A DNA stretch of 5,682 nt. Source: Haloferacaceae archaeon (GTDB taxonomy: Archaea > Halobacteriota > Halobacteria > Halobacteriales > Haloferacaceae). A program made the translations under genes and the position numbers. The notes beneath the pieces are model-generated. The model worked only from the letters and a program-made list of their open reading frames with translations, was not told where the DNA came from and ran no database searches. Shown one piece after another: positions 3,618 to 5,682 of this stretch. Numbering within the stretch: the first letter of the stretch is position 1; every line of letters starts with the position of its first letter. The stretch lies in assembly GCA_028274825.1 (NCBI GenBank), contig JAQCMZ010000108.1, forward strand, positions 1 to 5,682, in the 5' to 3' direction.

Positions 3618-4961
3618 TCAGGTGAGGCTGCTCCCGTCAAACTCCAGCGGGTCGTACTCAACGTCCATCAACTCAAGGACTGTCGGTGCTACGTCGAAGA
3701 GATTCGCGTCGGTTAGGTTGAGGTCAGGGTCTGTTGAATACAGCAGCGAGTTCTCGAACTTGTGCATCCCGTTACGAGGCCCCTCGGTGAATACCGCGTC
3801 TTTTCCCGAGAAGCCAGATTTGAGGTCGAATCCATCGGCAGGAATGACGACGAGGTCCGGCGCAATGTCGTCGTGGTCACCATCGAACACCGTCTCGCCT
3901 TTCACGATTCGCTTACACACCTGTCGACCGTCGGGACCAGTCAGCGATTCAAGATCCGCAATGAGCGCTTCGCGTGTCGCCTCGTACTCATCTTGAGGGA
4001 CGACACCCTCCGGCTCACGGCCCTCCACGTTGAGGTAGAACCGGCCGGGGATGAGCGAGTACGCGCGTGTCTCGTCGTCGATGTCGGTGAGTGCCTCGTG
4101 GTCATCATTCTCGTATGAGAGCCACCCTTCCTCAGCGAGGAACTGGTTGCAGTTCACCTCGTGGGTGAGCTCCGTGAACCCGTGATCAGAGGCGACGATT
4201 AGGGTGGTGTCGTCGTCGAGCGACTCGCGGATCTCGCCGATGTACTCATCGAGTGTGCGGTAGAATTCGAGGAACGCCTCGGCGTACTCCCCGTCGGTCG
4301 CGTAGTCACCAAAAAGAAAATGATTCACCCGGTCAGTACTCATGAATACACCAAAGAACAGGTCCCAGTCGTCCTGGTCGAGGTAATGCGAGAACGCATC
4401 GTACCGCGCGTCGAGCGTTGCGTGTGCGTTCTCAACAAACTCGGTCTTGTCGTCGTCGTGACCGAGTTTGGCGTTGACGTCGATCTGGTAGTTGAACTGC
4501 TCTAGTGTGTCACGAAGTGACTCGTCACTCGTGGCAGCGTCGAGATCTGGAGAGAGGAAGCCGGAGGCCATCCGCTGGATTCGTGTCGACGGTGGGAACG
4601 TGACCGGAACGTTGAGAACGGTCGCGTCGCGACCGGCGTCGGTGACGCGGTCCCACAGTCGCGTCGCCTCTACGTGCTGTCCAAGGGGAACGTACGTCTC
4701 GTAGGAGTCGACCTCGCGGTCCTGAAAGCCGTACACCCCGGTCTCGCCGGGGTTCACACCGGTCGTGAGGCTCGGCCAGCAGGCGCTCGACTCCGGCGGG
4801 ACGATACTCTCCAAGCGTCCGCCGGAGCCCGTCTCCGCGATGTCGGTCAGGTTCTCGAAGACATCGGGGTGGTCCTCGACGAGATCCAGCGGCACGCCGT
4901 CAATACCAAGGAACACGACACGTCCAGCATCATCACCACGAAGCCGGTCGAATAATCCCAT
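3618..4961 (-). CDS. AlkP-superfamily phosphodiesterase / nucleotide pyrophosphatase
   Basis: This 447-residue protein is of the type I phosphodiesterase/nucleotide pyrophosphatase class. Two-metal site residues are visible in order: Asp21 in FLGIDGVP, the nucleophile segment PPESSACWPSLTTG (55-68) with Ser58 at the usual Thr/Ser place, Asp210 and His214 in STDRVNHFLF, Asp259-His260 in ASDHGF, and His400 in GMHKFENS. Full length, no signal peptide, so probably cytoplasmic. Family members hydrolyse phosphoesters or phosphodiesters (some transfer phosphoglycans); the substrate is not readable here. The ATG at 4961 is chosen because MGLFDRLRG leads directly to the first strand; an ATG at 4988 would add nine residues. 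It is divergent from a PAPS-reductase-like gene with a 126-bp shared upstream region. Many Asp/Glu residues fit a halophile. Confidence 0.88.
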   Translation of the reverse strand: MGLFDRLRGDDAGRVVFLGIDGVPLDLVEDHPDVFENLTDIAETGSGGRLESIVPPESSACWPSLTTGVNPGETGVYGFQDREVDSYETYVPLGQHVEATRLWDRVTDAGRDATVLNVPVTFPPSTRIQRMASGFLSPDLDAATSDESLRDTLEQFNYQIDVNAKLGHDDDKTEFVENAHATLDARYDAFSHYLDQDDWDLFFGVFMSTDRVNHFLFGDYATDGEYAEAFLEFYRTLDEYIGEIRESLDDDTTLIVASDHGFTELTHEVNCNQFLAEEGWLSYENDDHEALTDIDDETRAYSLIPGRFYLNVEGREPEGVVPQDEYEATREALIADLESLTGPDGRQVCKRIVKGETVFDGDHDDIAPDLVVIPADGFDLKSGFSGKDAVFTEGPRNGMHKFENSLLYSTDPDLNLTDANLFDVAPTVLELMDVEYDPLEFDGSSLT

Positions 4962-5087
4962 ACTCACTGCCTGTATATGAACCGACATATCGCTTGCGTT
5001 CTCGCGGATTGACTGTCTTCACGTGAGTTGGGGCTGCCACGAAGAATTCAGAAGGCCTATTGGTTCTCTCACAGACACCTCTGCTGT
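4962..5087. promoter_or_regulatory. Divergent promoter region between phosphodiesterase and PAPS-reductase-like genes
   Basis: On the minus strand a TATA-like GATATG (about 4986-4991) lies about 27 nt upstream of the phosphodiesterase ATG; a second, TCATATACA (4972-4980), is too close for a leaderless start. On the plus strand a weak CCTATTGG (5056-5063) lies about 28 nt upstream of the ATG at 5088. Both elements are below-average matches, so these are position-based suggestions. No clear operator dyad was found. Confidence 0.35.
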
Positions 5088-5682
5088 ATGAGCGACGACT
5101 TCCCGGCGAGCGTCGACGTCGATCACGCCGACGGCGAGGGAGAAACTCCGGACGACTACCCGTCGATCCAGCACAAAATCGAGAAGGCGGTCGAGGTCAC
5201 CCGCCGCGGGCTCGAACAGTACGACAACCCCGCAGTGATGTGGACGGGCGGGAAGGACTCCACGCTGACGCTGTACTTCATCAACCAGGTCGCCGAGGAG
5301 TACGGCTACGAGAAGCCCACCGCCGTCTTCATCGACCACTTCCAACATTTCGATTCGATTACGGACTTCGTCGAGCACTGGGCCGACGAGTGGGAGATCG
5401 ATCTGGTGTACGCCCGCAACGACGACGTCGGCGCCTACGTCGAGCAACACGGTCTGGAACCGGGCGACGACATTCCCGTCGACGCGCTCTCGGAGCACAA
5501 CCAGCACCACATCCGGGAGATCTTGGAGTTCGAGGAGGACACGTTCCCGTTCCTCTTGGACACCTACGTCGGGAACCACCTGCTGAAGACGGTCGCGCTC
5601 AACGACGCCTTAGAGGAGTACGACATCGACGGCGTCATCTCGGGGGTGCGGTGGGACGAACAAGAGGCTCGGGCCGACGAGA
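5088..5682 (+). CDS. PAPS-reductase-like PP-loop protein, 3' end outside window
   Basis: 198 codons are visible. After an acidic N-terminal extension (about 1-25), a helix IEKAVEVTRRGLEQY precedes the PP-loop MWTGGKDSTLTLY (51-63), the ATP-pyrophosphatase-type nucleotide loop (SGGKDS class). FIDHFQHFDS (81-90) takes the place of the FIDTG...F motif of phosphoadenosine phosphosulfate (PAPS) reductases, and GVRWDEQEARADE (186-198) matches their G-x-R-x-x-E-x-x-x-R region. The enzyme family reduces PAPS or APS to sulfite in assimilation, but the superfamily also contains proteins modifying other substrates, and haloarchaeal members are mostly annotated by similarity only. The C-terminus, where the catalytic Cys of true reductases sits, is beyond the window, so reductase activity cannot be judged. 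A longer minus-strand frame here (5579-5019) is its shadow. TATA placement suggests a leaderless start. Confidence 0.85.
   Translation, partial: MSDDFPASVDVDHADGEGETPDDYPSIQHKIEKAVEVTRRGLEQYDNPAVMWTGGKDSTLTLYFINQVAEEYGYEKPTAVFIDHFQHFDSITDFVEHWADEWEIDLVYARNDDVGAYVEQHGLEPGDDIPVDALSEHNQHHIREILEFEEDTFPFLLDTYVGNHLLKTVALNDALEEYDIDGVISGVRWDEQEARADE

Noticed and set aside
5019..5579. 186-codon minus-strand frame opposite the PAPS-reductase-like gene
   Set aside because: Val/Asp/Arg-rich antisense shadow; the plus strand carries clear PP-loop motifs.

Overview
The window reads as haloarchaeal (class Halobacteria) DNA. The encoded proteins are mostly acid-rich. Several start codons lie about 26-30 nt downstream of a TATA-like element, as expected for leaderless archaeal transcripts, and the recognisable families (PhiH1-repressor-type winged helix, paired-Cys small proteins, AlkP-superfamily phosphodiesterase, PAPS-reductase-like PP-loop protein) fit a halophilic archaeon. 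No rRNA, tRNA, CRISPR array, transposase or integrase was seen.

Layout. (1) Positions 1-1643 are GC-rich and carry a leftward cluster of three genes: a 64-residue paired-CxxC protein (1643-1449), a 157-residue Cys/His protein overlapping it by 8 nt (1456-983), and a long protein with a C-terminal winged-helix-like segment that leaves the window on the left (935-<1). A perfect 9-bp inverted repeat abuts the first start codon, and an in-frame TGA interrupts the expected start of the third gene. (2) Positions 1690-3340 are visibly more AT-rich and look like an accessory island: a rightward PhiH1-repressor-like regulator (1844-2161), a leftward Nudix hydrolase (2746-2303), and two rightward small ribbon-helix-helix (RHH)-like genes (2889-3089 and 3144-3332) that form an exact 255-bp-register tandem duplication including their promoters. 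(3) From 3354 rightward lie genes of more ordinary chromosomal character: a 58-residue two-helix membrane protein, a leftward AlkP-superfamily phosphodiesterase (4961-3618), and a divergent PAPS-reductase-like gene that leaves the window on the right (5088->5682).

How the parts fit. The left cluster has the style of genes often seen on haloarchaeal plasmids and integrated elements: overlapping reading frames, small metal-binding proteins and a winged-helix protein. The centre is rich in small DNA-binding proteins with likely autoregulatory sites. The most interesting piece is the RHH duplication. Each copy has two TAATTA boxes 10 bp apart directly upstream of TATA, yet the second protein has reversed its net charge from strongly acidic to strongly basic. 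The right side looks like conserved backbone, possibly linked to sulfonucleotide or phosphodiester metabolism.
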